In this document: in pieces, positions 24,750 to 33,586 of the stretch
How positions within the stretch are numbered: position 1 is the first letter of the stretch
How the letters are laid out: the number at the start of each line of letters is the position of its first letter
NCBI GenBank assembly: GCA_021828865.1
Contig: JAJZCW010000006.1
Span: forward strand, 62,001-126,000
Length of the DNA: 64,000 bases
Reading direction: 5' to 3'
Origin: Bacillota bacterium
GTDB lineage: Bacteria > Bacillota > Bacilli > Alicyclobacillales > SLC66
The notes under the pieces: generated by a model
The model's database searches: none
What the model saw: the letters and a program-made list of their open reading frames with translations, nothing else
What the model was told of the DNA's origin: nothing
Program-made: the position numbers and the translations under genes

Positions 24750-26698
24750 TGAAAATCGGCTTTCGTTCCATCGTGACAGCACTGCTGCCTTTCGTTCTGT
24801 TGCTGCCATCGCTAAAGGCGATGGCAGCTCAGGACAAGCAGGCTGCCATAAAAGTGAACGTGGGGTATCAAAATTATTACGATCCACGTACATGGGTCCC
24901 TGTTCACGTGGTGGTTAGCACCGTTTCGCGGCAGCCATTGCAAGGCGTAATTGTGTATACTGTCAGTTCACGGGATCGGCCTTTTGAAGGCACCTATGAG
25001 TGGAAAATTCCCGCAGGTGTCATAAGTGCTGGCGGTGTTCAATCTTCTTCGCTTACGATTGGGCTCCCTGGCCTTTTTTTAAAAGGCGGAGGAGAATTGC
25101 TTTGGGAAAATAATGGGCGAGTGGTGAGTCAAACCCATCTTCCTGGCATTCCTATCAGCGGCTCGGAAATCGCCGGAATCATCAGTGAAAGACCACAATC
25201 AGTTCAATTTCTGGCGGGAGTTTCATCAGACAATGGGTCGACTGAGCTGGTTACCGCTTTAATTTCGCCCACTTCGTTACCATCATCCATGACACTCCTT
25301 GAATCGCTCAGTTACCTATATATCGATGGCGCAGCAGCGTCCCAATTGTCAACAGCACAGGTCAAAGGGATCAATGATTGGGTCCGAGCTGGTGGAATCC
25401 TAATTTTGGGTGGGATTGAACCGAATGCAGGACAAGTTGGCGGATTTTTAAAAGAAAATCCGGTCATCCCTAGTATCGTGCTTGACCAACCGCCCACTTT
25501 ACTAGCCACATATGCAGGAAGTGCGCCACTTCGTACTAGCGAGTCCCTTCTTTATGGGACACTTGCAAAAGGAGCACAACTATTAGTTGGGACAGCGAGC
25601 AATGTGTTGGTGGCGGAAAAGCAAATGGGACGTGGTAAAGTGGTGTATACCGGATTCGATGCTTCCGCGCCTGATTTTCTGTCTTGGTCTGGCTACGCCC
25701 AATTTTGGGATACACTGCTTCATGAGTTGAGATCGCAAGTGCTCAAATCAACGCCAAATTTGTTTGGAAATAATGGGGTTTGGGGATTGTACCAAGCAGC
25801 AGAACAGTTTCCACAGATCTATTCACCACCACTCTGGATTTGGGAAACTGTATTTGGTTTCTATGTTTTTGTTGTGGGACCTGTGCTTTATTTTCTGCTT
25901 CGCCGGCGCCGTAAAAATGAACTTGCATGGGTGTACCTTCCGGCAATCTCATTTGTCATTGCTGCGGGGATCTATTTGTTTGGCGTTATAGAGCGCCCTA
26001 AGGGGATTTTGACACAAAGCGTTGGGATGGTGGATTTGTACGATAAGCAATTGGCTCAAATCACCGGTGTGGAGGCTTTGATGTCACCGCAGGCAAGGAG
26101 CTATTCGATTCAAGCATTGCCGGATGCGTGGGCGGTTCCCATGTCAGAGCAGCAAAGCAATCCGAACCAAATGCAAACTACGAATTTTTTTTCGGGACAA
26201 TCTGGTACGATCTCATTTAACAGAGTGGGCGCTTGGGGTGGGAAGTTTATTTTGACGACCCAATTGACGCAAGGCTTTGGTGATGTGCATGGTGTGCTTT
26301 ATCAGCAAGGAAATTCGCTGGCAGGTTATGTGACCAATCACTCCCGTATGGATTTTAACGATAGTGCGATGGTGACCAACCACCAGGTGATTGATCTTGG
26401 ACCCTTGAAAAAAGGGCAAAGTATTAATATCAGTGCTATTATCGACAATTTAAGTTTACATGGTAATGTGATGGCAGGGCTTGGAGCAGTGCTTTCTAGT
26501 GCAGGCTATGGAGTGGGTAAATCATTGTTTGATAATTCAGCGTGGTTTCTCAAAAAAAACATTCCTGCTGGTGATGTGATGTTTGTGGCTTGGTCCCATA
26601 ACGAACCGGCGCTGTTGAAATCAGAAGGAGTCACTTTACCGGCGACACCACAGTGGATTGTTAGGGAACTGATTCCCGTCACACAGATAAAGGGGTGA
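24749..26698 (+). CDS. Secreted/membrane-anchored protein of an ABC system, unknown function
   Basis: 649 aa. A signal peptide (1-28, ending KAMAA) is followed by a large extracytoplasmic domain. This contains a glutamine-amidotransferase-like or DUF4350-type segment around NDWVRAGGILILGG and AEKQMGRGKVVYTGFD. Two membrane helices lie near residues 363-385 and 395-416 with RRRRKNELAW between them, followed by a second extracytoplasmic domain. ATG overlaps the queF stop; the next gene, an ABC ATPase, starts 6 bp downstream. Proteins of this layout accompany ABC-2 exporters (GldG-like arrangement), but the role is unknown. Confidence 0.7.
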   Translation: MKIGFRSIVTALLPFVLLLPSLKAMAAQDKQAAIKVNVGYQNYYDPRTWVPVHVVVSTVSRQPLQGVIVYTVSSRDRPFEGTYEWKIPAGVISAGGVQSSSLTIGLPGLFLKGGGELLWENNGRVVSQTHLPGIPISGSEIAGIISERPQSVQFLAGVSSDNGSTELVTALISPTSLPSSMTLLESLSYLYIDGAAASQLSTAQVKGINDWVRAGGILILGGIEPNAGQVGGFLKENPVIPSIVLDQPPTLLATYAGSAPLRTSESLLYGTLAKGAQLLVGTASNVLVAEKQMGRGKVVYTGFDASAPDFLSWSGYAQFWDTLLHELRSQVLKSTPNLFGNNGVWGLYQAAEQFPQIYSPPLWIWETVFGFYVFVVGPVLYFLLRRRRKNELAWVYLPAISFVIAAGIYLFGVIERPKGILTQSVGMVDLYDKQLAQITGVEALMSPQARSYSIQALPDAWAVPMSEQQSNPNQMQTTNFFSGQSGTISFNRVGAWGGKFILTTQLTQGFGDVHGVLYQQGNSLAGYVTNHSRMDFNDSAMVTNHQVIDLGPLKKGQSINISAIIDNLSLHGNVMAGLGAVLSSAGYGVGKSLFDNSAWFLKKNIPAGDVMFVAWSHNEPALLKSEGVTLPATPQWIVRELIPVTQIKG

Positions 26699-26704
26699 CT
26701 GGCG

Positions 26705-27661
26705 TTGATCAGGGTAGAAAATCTAAGTAAGAGATATGGAAAAATGACGGCTGTCCACAGTTTAAATTTTGATGTAAGAAAAGGGACCGTATTCGGTTTT
26801 GTCGGTGAAAATGGTGCTGGCAAGACCACCACATTATCGATCCTCGCCACATTGATGCTCCCTACTTCAGGACGTGCCTACATTAACGGGATGGAAGTGA
26901 CAACAGAACCAGGGATGGTGAGGCGACAAATTGGGTTTTTACCGGATGAATTTGGCGTGTACGATGATCTGAGTGTGCGAGAATACCTTGCCTTCTATGG
27001 GACGGCCTATGGGGTGGAGCCAGCACTGATCGATAAACGAGCTGCTGAACTCTTGCATCTTGTCAATTTGGAGGATCGATCAGAGGTATTGGTCAATTCG
27101 TTGTCACGAGGCATGAAACAACGGCTTGGACTCGCACGTAGTCTCATGCATGATCCGCCTGTTCTTATTCTGGACGAGCCTGCATCCGGACTTGACCCGC
27201 GCTCTCGAATTGAGATGAGGGAAATAATCAAGGGTCTTCGCGAGCAGGGAAAAACGGTACTGATCAGCTCTCATATTTTGCCTGAACTTGCCGATATGTG
27301 CGATGAGATTGGCATTATCCAGCGGGGAACATTGGTGGCGTGTGCTTCGGTGGAAGTGGTGAATGCCAGAGTGAGCGGCAAACGTCATTTTCTGTTAGAA
27401 GTGATGTCTGAAGGCCATCAGCTTGCGGAACTCTTGTCGCGAAAGTCAAAGGTCACAGAAATCCTGAAGGTGGATGAGAACAAAGTCGAATTTCTCTTTG
27501 CAGGTTCTGAGGCCGATCAGGTCGAATTGATTCATGAACTGGCCATGGGCGGATTTCAATTGAAGACATTTCAGGAGTTGGGCGGGAGCCTTGAAGAACT
27601 CTTCTTGCGATTGACAGCTGAAGAAGATGCGAAAGCGGAGCCCATTCCCAAGATGGCTTGA
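26705..27661 (+). CDS. ABC-2 transporter ATPase
   Basis: 318 aa. Walker A GENGAGKTT, signature LSRGMKQRL, Walker B VLILDEPASGLDPRSR and switch His in LISSHI are all present. The C-terminal 90 residues form the accessory domain common to ABC-2 exporter ATPases (GldA/CcmA type). TTG 26705 follows AAGGGGTGA. It pairs with the permease encoded next, in a tightly packed operon. The substrate is unknown. Confidence 0.9.
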   Translation: MIRVENLSKRYGKMTAVHSLNFDVRKGTVFGFVGENGAGKTTTLSILATLMLPTSGRAYINGMEVTTEPGMVRRQIGFLPDEFGVYDDLSVREYLAFYGTAYGVEPALIDKRAAELLHLVNLEDRSEVLVNSLSRGMKQRLGLARSLMHDPPVLILDEPASGLDPRSRIEMREIIKGLREQGKTVLISSHILPELADMCDEIGIIQRGTLVACASVEVVNARVSGKRHFLLEVMSEGHQLAELLSRKSKVTEILKVDENKVEFLFAGSEADQVELIHELAMGGFQLKTFQELGGSLEELFLRLTAEEDAKAEPIPKMA

Positions 27662-27686
27662 AATCCCAGAGGCAGGAGGACATGCG

Positions 27687-28619
27687 ATGCAAGAGTTAGG
27701 CAATCGATGGACCGGCAAATGGATCAATCCGCTACTGCGCAAAGAATTGCGCCAGCGCATGCGATCTGGGCGTACCATTTTGGCGCTGTCTCTCTACCTT
27801 TTTGTCATTGGCGCCGTGGCATTTGTGTATATGTATGTGAATGTGCAGGGACAAACGCTGATTTTACAGCCGGCGCGAACAGCAGAACTGTTCACCTTTC
27901 TTTCCTATTTGCAATTAGCTCTAGTGTCGTTTGTGACGCCTGGGATTGCCTCAGGGGTGATAAGCGGGGAAAGGGAGAGGCAGACCCTTTCTGTGCTATT
28001 AACCACTCCGCTTTCGCCGATTACAATTATATTTACCAAGTTTATCAGTTCGATTTCGTTTTTATTGTTGCTGATTATCATGACGTTGCCCTTATATAGT
28101 ATTGTTTTTTTGTTTGGTGGTGTCTTGCCATCGCAGGTATTAGCGGTGTTCGGCCTACAGATCGTTACGCTCGGTGCTATTGCGGGGATCAGCATCTTTT
28201 TTTCCACGCTATTGCGGCGCACTGGATGGAGTACGGTTTTTTCCTACGCAACCGTGGCGATCCTTTTTATGGGGTTTGCCATCTTTGGCTATCTGTTTGA
28301 CAGCGTAGGTCTACATAGTGCCGATGAGAGCGTGTGGATGCACCTGGCGGGTATCTGTTACGCGCTGGATCCCATCTATATGCAGGCAGGTATCGAAACG
28401 AATTTGGGATTGCTCAGTCCATCATTCAATCAGTCGATCGTCTCTTCTGTCTTTGATGTGGTAAACAGCCATTCGTTATCCGGAAAAGAATCCTGGTTGT
28501 TCTTTCTCACGGTATACATCCTAATTGGCGTCATTTTACTTGTAATCAGTGCATGGCGCCTTCGGCCAGGTAGTCTGACCATGGTTCGTAAACGAGTGAT
28601 CAGGTGGATGGCTCACTAA
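27687..28619 (+). CDS. ABC-2 type permease
   Basis: 310 aa with about six membrane helices. The N-terminus INPLLRKELRQRMRSGRT is the usual amphipathic lead-in of ABC-2 permeases, and SGVISGERERQTLSVLLTTP is the conserved coupling region. ATG 27687 follows AGGAGGACATGCG; a longer frame from 27627 overlaps the ATPase gene without a ribosome binding site. Works with the ATPase encoded upstream. Confidence 0.88.
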   Translation: MQELGNRWTGKWINPLLRKELRQRMRSGRTILALSLYLFVIGAVAFVYMYVNVQGQTLILQPARTAELFTFLSYLQLALVSFVTPGIASGVISGERERQTLSVLLTTPLSPITIIFTKFISSISFLLLLIIMTLPLYSIVFLFGGVLPSQVLAVFGLQIVTLGAIAGISIFFSTLLRRTGWSTVFSYATVAILFMGFAIFGYLFDSVGLHSADESVWMHLAGICYALDPIYMQAGIETNLGLLSPSFNQSIVSSVFDVVNSHSLSGKESWLFFLTVYILIGVILLVISAWRLRPGSLTMVRKRVIRWMAH

Positions 28620-28639
28620 GAAAGGGGAATTTTTATTTC

Positions 28640-29518
28640 ATGGGAAATACGACACTGTACTTGATTGTGGCCGCTGTGGTGGTCGTTCTTGTGATTTTGA
28701 TTCTCGTCATATGGAGTATGCGGCAACTTCGCAGTGCAAGTGGTAATCAAAAAGCGCTGGTCAAGAATGAAAAGCAAAAATCTCGTAAAGTTAGGACGGA
28801 AAGTTCAACTGATAATAAATCTCCTGAGAAAATAGAATCTGTGGAGATAGTAACTCCGGAAGCTGTCGTTGAACCTGCTATTGTTACTGAAACTAGTTTG
28901 ATTAATGAAGAATCCCTATCTGAAGCGACGGAAGAAAATTCGCTTTGGATCAATGATGTAGCTCCGGAGCAGGAACCGCCAATCGTGTGGGAAGATCTTG
29001 ACGCATTGGGCGCAGATTTTCATTTGAATGAAGACCATGTCGTTCACTTGTCTGCCTACGTTGCACCTAAAGTCCATGCAGATGAGGATTCGCTAGATGA
29101 GGATGAATTCACCGCTGAAGCAGATTCCATGGCGATTGAAGAACAGATTGTCACAAAAGATCCGGAACCAGAAATGGCAGTAGATGATCGGCAGCAGTGG
29201 CTTCGTAAGCAACTTGATCTGCCGAGTGTGCTCGGTTGGTTTTCCCTGAGTCCTGATGGTGAAACCAAGTACAGCGATCAGGTGTACGATCCCGAAGTGT
29301 ATCGCCATTTTGCAAAATTGCTGGAACAAATGATTGCGTCAGCCGAACTCGTCGGAATGGCAGACTGGAAAGAGTTTGTGGTGCATGGCGCCGAAGGGGT
29401 GATCTTGATGATGTCAGCCCCGCAAAGTATCATGGCCAAAGGGGACTACATTGTGGTATTTTTAGATGAGGAACAATCAGTTTCCCATGTGATCGCGCAA
29501 ATTGGACAAGTGAGTTGA
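28640..29518 (+). CDS. Single-pass membrane protein with acidic linker, unknown function
   Basis: 292 aa. One N-terminal helix (about 5-28, LYLIVAAVVVVLVILILVIW) is followed by a basic stop-transfer and a long Glu/Asp/Ser-rich unordered linker (about 40-190). A folded C-terminal domain of about 100 residues ends DEEQSVSHVIAQIGQVS. That domain resembles a roadblock/longin-like fold by pattern, which is weak evidence. ATG 28640 follows AAGGGGA at a long spacing. Last gene of the ABC operon before trxA. Confidence 0.6.
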   Translation: MGNTTLYLIVAAVVVVLVILILVIWSMRQLRSASGNQKALVKNEKQKSRKVRTESSTDNKSPEKIESVEIVTPEAVVEPAIVTETSLINEESLSEATEENSLWINDVAPEQEPPIVWEDLDALGADFHLNEDHVVHLSAYVAPKVHADEDSLDEDEFTAEADSMAIEEQIVTKDPEPEMAVDDRQQWLRKQLDLPSVLGWFSLSPDGETKYSDQVYDPEVYRHFAKLLEQMIASAELVGMADWKEFVVHGAEGVILMMSAPQSIMAKGDYIVVFLDEEQSVSHVIAQIGQVS

Positions 29519-29560
29519 GCGATAGCAGACGATTTTTGTATATAGGAGGTATATTAAGTA

Positions 29561-29884
29561 ATGAGCGTACAAGATGTGACAGATAATGATTTTGCATCAT
29601 TCGTGCAGGACGAAACGGAACGCGCGGTGGTAATCGATTTTTGGGCAGTTTGGTGTGGCCCGTGCAAGATGTTGTCGCCAATTGTGGTAGAACTGGCGGA
29701 AGAATACCCGGACAAGTTGAAGGTGGGTAAACTCAATGTGGATGAGAACCCAAGGACAGCTGGCGAATTTGGCATCATGAGCATTCCTACACTGCTTGTT
29801 TTCAAGGGTGGAGAAGTGGTTCGTCAAATTATAGGGTATATGCCAAAGAATCAATTGAAGGCAAAATTGGGTGACCTCATTTAA
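29561..29884 (+). CDS. trxA: Thioredoxin
   Basis: 107 aa classical thioredoxin with the active site WCGPC (Cys32, Cys35), the buried Asp (VIDFWA) and cis-Pro in MSIPTLLVF. General cytoplasmic disulfide reductase. Start ATG is behind TAGGAGG. It ends at a strong bidirectional terminator shared with the convergent cupredoxin gene. Confidence 0.96.
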   Translation: MSVQDVTDNDFASFVQDETERAVVIDFWAVWCGPCKMLSPIVVELAEEYPDKLKVGKLNVDENPRTAGEFGIMSIPTLLVFKGGEVVRQIIGYMPKNQLKAKLGDLI

Positions 29885-29901
29885 GAGGAATTAAAAACAT
29901 G

Positions 29902-29946
29902 AAAAATGGCGTGTACAATGGATACCCCATTGACACGCCATTTTTT
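29902..29946. terminator. Bidirectional terminator between trxA and the cupredoxin gene
   Basis: Long hairpin: AAATGGCGTGTACAATGG pairs with CCATTGACACGCCATTT with one interruption, flanked by A-run and T-run. Confidence 0.85.
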
Positions 29947-29996
29947 ATTTCAAACTTATTTTATTATCTTTACGCAATCATTGGTGACTTATGCAG

Positions 29997-30581
29997 TTAC
30001 TGATTGTATACAGAGAAGGTGCCTTTCATCCAACCATTCGTGGACATCGCGCCAGTCCAACCGCTGGAACCAGAACCGCATGCGGCCATGCATTGCCAAG
30101 GATAATTACCTGCTTTGCCAGTGTTAAAATAGGCTACAACGGTCACATATTGTTCGTTCCCGGTTTTTGGAGGAATCGGGATGTTTAAATTCATTCCCGG
30201 AATGGTGATGGTGTGTGCCACGTTCTTAGCAGGAATTGTTTTGACTTTCTTGCCATCTACTAATTCGTAACCGCCGATTGTACCTTTTACAGCGTAATTG
30301 TTTCCTGTTACGGCAGCCGGACCATCATCATAGCTGTGAATGACTAGCTCCACTCTAGAGTTTGCTGGTGCAGCAAAGAATGCTGGTGCAAATTCTGGCC
30401 AGCCCTTTTTGCCATCTTGTTTCCCTGTATAGACAGCAGTTTGAATGACTACAGGGTATTTGATCGAAGCTGCAGATACATGTTTGGCTACACTATGTGC
30501 ACTTACTGTCATGCCAGCACCCATCATGCTCACGAGCATGCCAGAAGTAAGAACAGACATTGCGACTTTATTCAATTTCAT
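29997..30581 (-). CDS. Secreted cupredoxin-domain protein with CuA-like Cys-x3-Cys
   Basis: 194 aa. Signal peptide 1-28 (ends VSAHS). A beta-rich domain follows with a first copper-type His123 (NVAHTITIP) and a C-terminal ligand loop NYPWQCMAACGSGSSGW (Cys164, Cys168), then Met179 and Met185. The Cys-x3-Cys-Gly pattern resembles the CuA loop of cytochrome oxidase subunit II, but the second His of that loop is replaced by Ser/Trp. It may bind copper in an altered site or be a redox protein of the sulfocyanin/rusticyanin type. SD AAAGGGG. It lies downstream of an SCO gene. Confidence 0.75.
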   Translation of the reverse strand: MKLNKVAMSVLTSGMLVSMMGAGMTVSAHSVAKHVSAASIKYPVVIQTAVYTGKQDGKKGWPEFAPAFFAAPANSRVELVIHSYDDGPAAVTGNNYAVKGTIGGYELVDGKKVKTIPAKNVAHTITIPGMNLNIPIPPKTGNEQYVTVVAYFNTGKAGNYPWQCMAACGSGSSGWTGAMSTNGWMKGTFSVYNQ

Positions 30582-30650
30582 TAGGAATCCCCTTTCGAAA
30601 TGGAAACTATGATTTCGTTAACGTCCTCATCTTCCCACTTTTAAAGAGCA

Positions 30651-30733
30651 TTTCATAGGTTCATCTGACGGATAACCACATAGTTAATCTGAGTGGTTTT
30701 TTAAGTGGTTCAGATGAACCGTGAATTATGAAA
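30651..30733 (-). promoter_or_regulatory. Nested inverted-repeat RNA element in the cupredoxin leader
   Basis: GGTTCATCTGA (30658-30668) and TCAGATGAACC (30710-30720) are perfect partners; pairing extends outward through TTTCATA / TATGAAA with a 6-base bulge. Inside, two AACCACT copies on the minus strand compete for one TGTGGTTA. No U-tract follows on the minus strand, so a simple terminator is unlikely. Confidence 0.6.
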
Positions 30734-30799
30734 TTAGTACCACAAAATGATCATATGATTTTAATATTTTGCTAATAAAAGTTGATTAAAATTGTGGGA

Positions 30800-31414
30800 T
30801 TAATACACAAGGTGGTCAATATCTTTCTCTACTCCCGATGCGAGAAGATCCATTCCATATATTTTACGTATATTGCCTTTCCCATCAATTAGAAATTCAG
30901 CGACACTATGAACATATTGGGTAGAGGACACTTTTACCGCATAAATACCATACTGTTTCAAAGTTTGGTCAATAGATGATCGTTGACCTGTTAACAATTC
31001 CCATCCACTAGAGGGGATTCTGAATTCCTTCTGGTATCTTTGAAGAACAGATTCTGTATCGTAGGAAGGATCAATCGTAATCGAAATCAATTCTACGTGG
31101 TTTCTGAACATTCCCTGATTCGCCAAGCTGGATTGTAATTGTACCATCTGCGAGGTCACGATAGGGCAGACAGTCGTACATCGGGTGTAGATGAATGCAA
31201 TAAGTCTTACCTTACCAGCTGAATCACTTAACGTCACTCGATGACCATGTGAGTTGATAAGAGAAAAATTATACGCCTTTCCTATCACAGGCAAATCTTG
31301 TACGGAATGAGCCTTCGATTCGTGTAGTATAATCCCACTGCTAATGATGATAACAAAGAACACCACAGTGAGGATGGTTAGCCATTGCCGGTGCATTAAT
31401 CGAATAAAACTCAA
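30800..31414 (-). CDS. SCO1/SenC copper chaperone
   Basis: 204 aa. N-terminal membrane anchor (about 10-30), then a thioredoxin-like domain facing the outside. Copper ligands are Cys79 and Cys83 (CTTVCP) and His169 (TQYVHS). SCO proteins deliver copper or reduce cysteines of the CuA site of cytochrome oxidase, and in some bacteria of other cupredoxins. The next gene downstream encodes the Cys-x3-Cys cupredoxin, its likely client. No oxidase genes are in the window. Confidence 0.92.
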   Translation of the reverse strand: MSFIRLMHRQWLTILTVVFFVIIISSGIILHESKAHSVQDLPVIGKAYNFSLINSHGHRVTLSDSAGKVRLIAFIYTRCTTVCPIVTSQMVQLQSSLANQGMFRNHVELISITIDPSYDTESVLQRYQKEFRIPSSGWELLTGQRSSIDQTLKQYGIYAVKVSSTQYVHSVAEFLIDGKGNIRKIYGMDLLASGVEKDIDHLVY

Positions 31415-31571
31415 CAGCTATCCACCCTTTCTTTAGCCGCTGCTACCATTTTTCAGCAAAGCATCAATAGAGGAAATAGTCTGAACTAACTATGTTATGA
31501 AACCGGATAATCCCTGATGATGGGTTCGTAATCATTGGGGCTAGAGACGATAGCGTTTCTTTGGAGGAAGC

Positions 31572-32411
31572 ATGAAACCTAATCAAATTAGAATTGCATT
31601 GCTACTTATTCCCACACTAATTATTCTTGTATTTGAATATTTACGACATTCGTTCTGTATTCCGTATGTATCTCTTCAGACCGGTAATTGGATCATGGCG
31701 GGATTGACGGCCTTCTCTATCGCATTAATTTCACAAGGTCTGTTTAATTATTATGAGAAGTCGGAACGTTCGCTCAGTCAGGAACGGGAAAGACGAGCGA
31801 TCTTGGAAGAAAGGGAACGCTTGGCGAGAGAATTGCATGATCAGATTGCCCAATCCATCTTCTTTATGGGGGTTCAAATTGAAACAATTCGAAAAGCCAA
31901 TCTCAAAAACGCGATGGACGCAGCTTCATGGGATGAACTTTTATTAGCACTCAGGGAAGTAGATGAAAATGTTCGCCAGGCGATATTTAATCTGAAACAG
32001 GATGTGGAACTGACGGCACATTTAAAAGAGAGATTTGAGCAGTATTTGGAAAAGGCTTTTTCGCTAGAAAACGTTCATTGGAGCTTAGATTTTAGCGAAG
32101 GTTTGAATGTTGAACCCAAAGAGCAAATTCAATTGTTTGGGATTCTTCAAGAGGCAGTCATGAATGTTCTTAAGCATGCGTCAGCCACTTCGGTGACTGT
32201 AGCGCTAACAGAAAGAACATTATCAGACTTAAATGGAGAGTGGATTTTTGAAATTTGTGATGACGGGATAGGGTTTGATCCCCAGCGACAGAGTAGTTAT
32301 CGATTCGGGCTTGATATCATCAGAAATCGTGCCAAAGACATTGGTGCAATGGTAATCAGTGAATCTAACGAGAAAGGCACTTGTATACGAATTGTCAAAG
32401 CTCACTCTTAA
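31572..32411 (+). CDS. NarL/DesK-type sensor histidine kinase
   Basis: 279 aa. Two N-terminal membrane helices (about 6-28 and 38-62) with almost no external loop. A short coiled coil leads to a HisKA_3 dimerisation domain with phospho-acceptor His89 (RERLARELHDQIAQS). The HATPase domain has N-box EAVMNVLKHA and G-box FEICDDGIGFDP. ATG follows GGAGGAAGC. Its cognate regulator is probably the LuxR-type protein at 33580-34242. Absence of a sensor domain suggests intramembrane sensing. Confidence 0.9.
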   Translation: MKPNQIRIALLLIPTLIILVFEYLRHSFCIPYVSLQTGNWIMAGLTAFSIALISQGLFNYYEKSERSLSQERERRAILEERERLARELHDQIAQSIFFMGVQIETIRKANLKNAMDAASWDELLLALREVDENVRQAIFNLKQDVELTAHLKERFEQYLEKAFSLENVHWSLDFSEGLNVEPKEQIQLFGILQEAVMNVLKHASATSVTVALTERTLSDLNGEWIFEICDDGIGFDPQRQSSYRFGLDIIRNRAKDIGAMVISESNEKGTCIRIVKAHS

Positions 32412-32620
32412 TCCTTAGTCCTTTTCCATCATGTATCACTATGTTTTCGAGTACCATCTGAATAAAAAGACTATTTTTTATAGTATTTCTGAATAACACG
32501 TTAATAGACATTAAGTACTATTTTTCGTAATATAGCCCTTTCGGGTCATATTCTGAGATAAAAAATTATGTCATTTTTTTTATGAACTTACTCTGAGGAT
32601 GAAGGAGAGGATCCGTTCTG

Positions 32621-33511
32621 ATGTGGAATCTTTCACGGCGATGGTTGCAAATTATTCTTGGAATTATTTGGTTTGTAGATGGGATTTTGCAATTAAAACC
32701 ACAAATGTTCAGTGCTCAATTTATCAGTCAGGTACTGCTTCCTACGGCACAAGGACAAACGTTAGGTGTTGGGCATGCTATCACTTGGGCCGCTAATATG
32801 GTGGCACCGCATATTTTTATCTATAATTTCATTTTTGCTGGTATCCAATTGTTTTTAGGAATCATGCTGATCATCAACAGGTGGGTAAAAGGCACACTTA
32901 TTGTATCATTCATATGGACAGCGATCGTTTGGTTGTTTTCAGAAGGGTTGGGCATGATGATCACGGGACAGGCCACGTTTTTGACGGGAGCGCCTGGGGC
33001 CGTTTTTCTGTATGGGTTGATTGGAATCATTGTGTGGCCTGGCAATGAAGACAATGAGCTAAATGGTGTCTTAAGTAAAAAATGGTCAAAATTTTCACGC
33101 TATAGTCTGGCGGTATTGTGGATCATTGGTGGACTATTGCAACTTCAACCGGCATTTCTGACGCAAGGGGGATTGAATGGCGCATTCTCAGTCGATGCGT
33201 TCAATCATATGGCTGCGGCAAGTCCAGTGTTGATGAATTTGATCATTGCGATTTTGATGTGGGTTGCAGGAATTGGTCTTCTCTTTAAAAATGAGAAAGT
33301 GTCTAACGTGGGCTTCTGGCTGTCTGTGATTCTAGCTTTGTTTATCTGGTGGGCTGGTGAGGGATTTGGACAGATGCTTTCCCCGTTAGGAACAGATCCT
33401 AATTCTGGGCCACTGCTGATTCTGTTAGCGTTATGTGGTCAAAGCCTTTCTCGTCATGAACATAAAGTGGATAAGAATGAGCTGAAAATATTGCAACATC
33501 AAAACGATTAA
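32621..33511 (+). CDS. Internally duplicated DoxX-like membrane protein
   Basis: 296 aa, about eight membrane helices in two similar halves. WFVDGILQLKPQMFS (first half) matches WIIGGLLQLQPAFLT (second half). WLFSEGLGMMITG matches WWAGEGFGQMLSP. Each half resembles a four-helix DoxX/DoxD-type unit. DoxX-like proteins include quinone-linked redox subunits, but no cofactor ligands are identifiable. ATG follows AAGGAGAGG. It lies between the kinase and regulator genes and is presumably part of the same module. Confidence 0.7.
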   Translation: MWNLSRRWLQIILGIIWFVDGILQLKPQMFSAQFISQVLLPTAQGQTLGVGHAITWAANMVAPHIFIYNFIFAGIQLFLGIMLIINRWVKGTLIVSFIWTAIVWLFSEGLGMMITGQATFLTGAPGAVFLYGLIGIIVWPGNEDNELNGVLSKKWSKFSRYSLAVLWIIGGLLQLQPAFLTQGGLNGAFSVDAFNHMAAASPVLMNLIIAILMWVAGIGLLFKNEKVSNVGFWLSVILALFIWWAGEGFGQMLSPLGTDPNSGPLLILLALCGQSLSRHEHKVDKNELKILQHQND

Positions 33512-33547
33512 AAATAGTATAAATTTCCTAAGAAAATGAATTAATAG

Positions 33548-33586
33548 GTCATCTGTGTTTGTATCTGCAGATGACTTTTTTATTTT
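33548..33586. terminator. Terminator after the DoxX-like gene
   Basis: GTCATCTG (33548-33555) pairs with CAGATGAC (33568-33575), followed by TTTTTTATTTTT. It overlaps the end of the convergent response-regulator gene. Confidence 0.8.
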
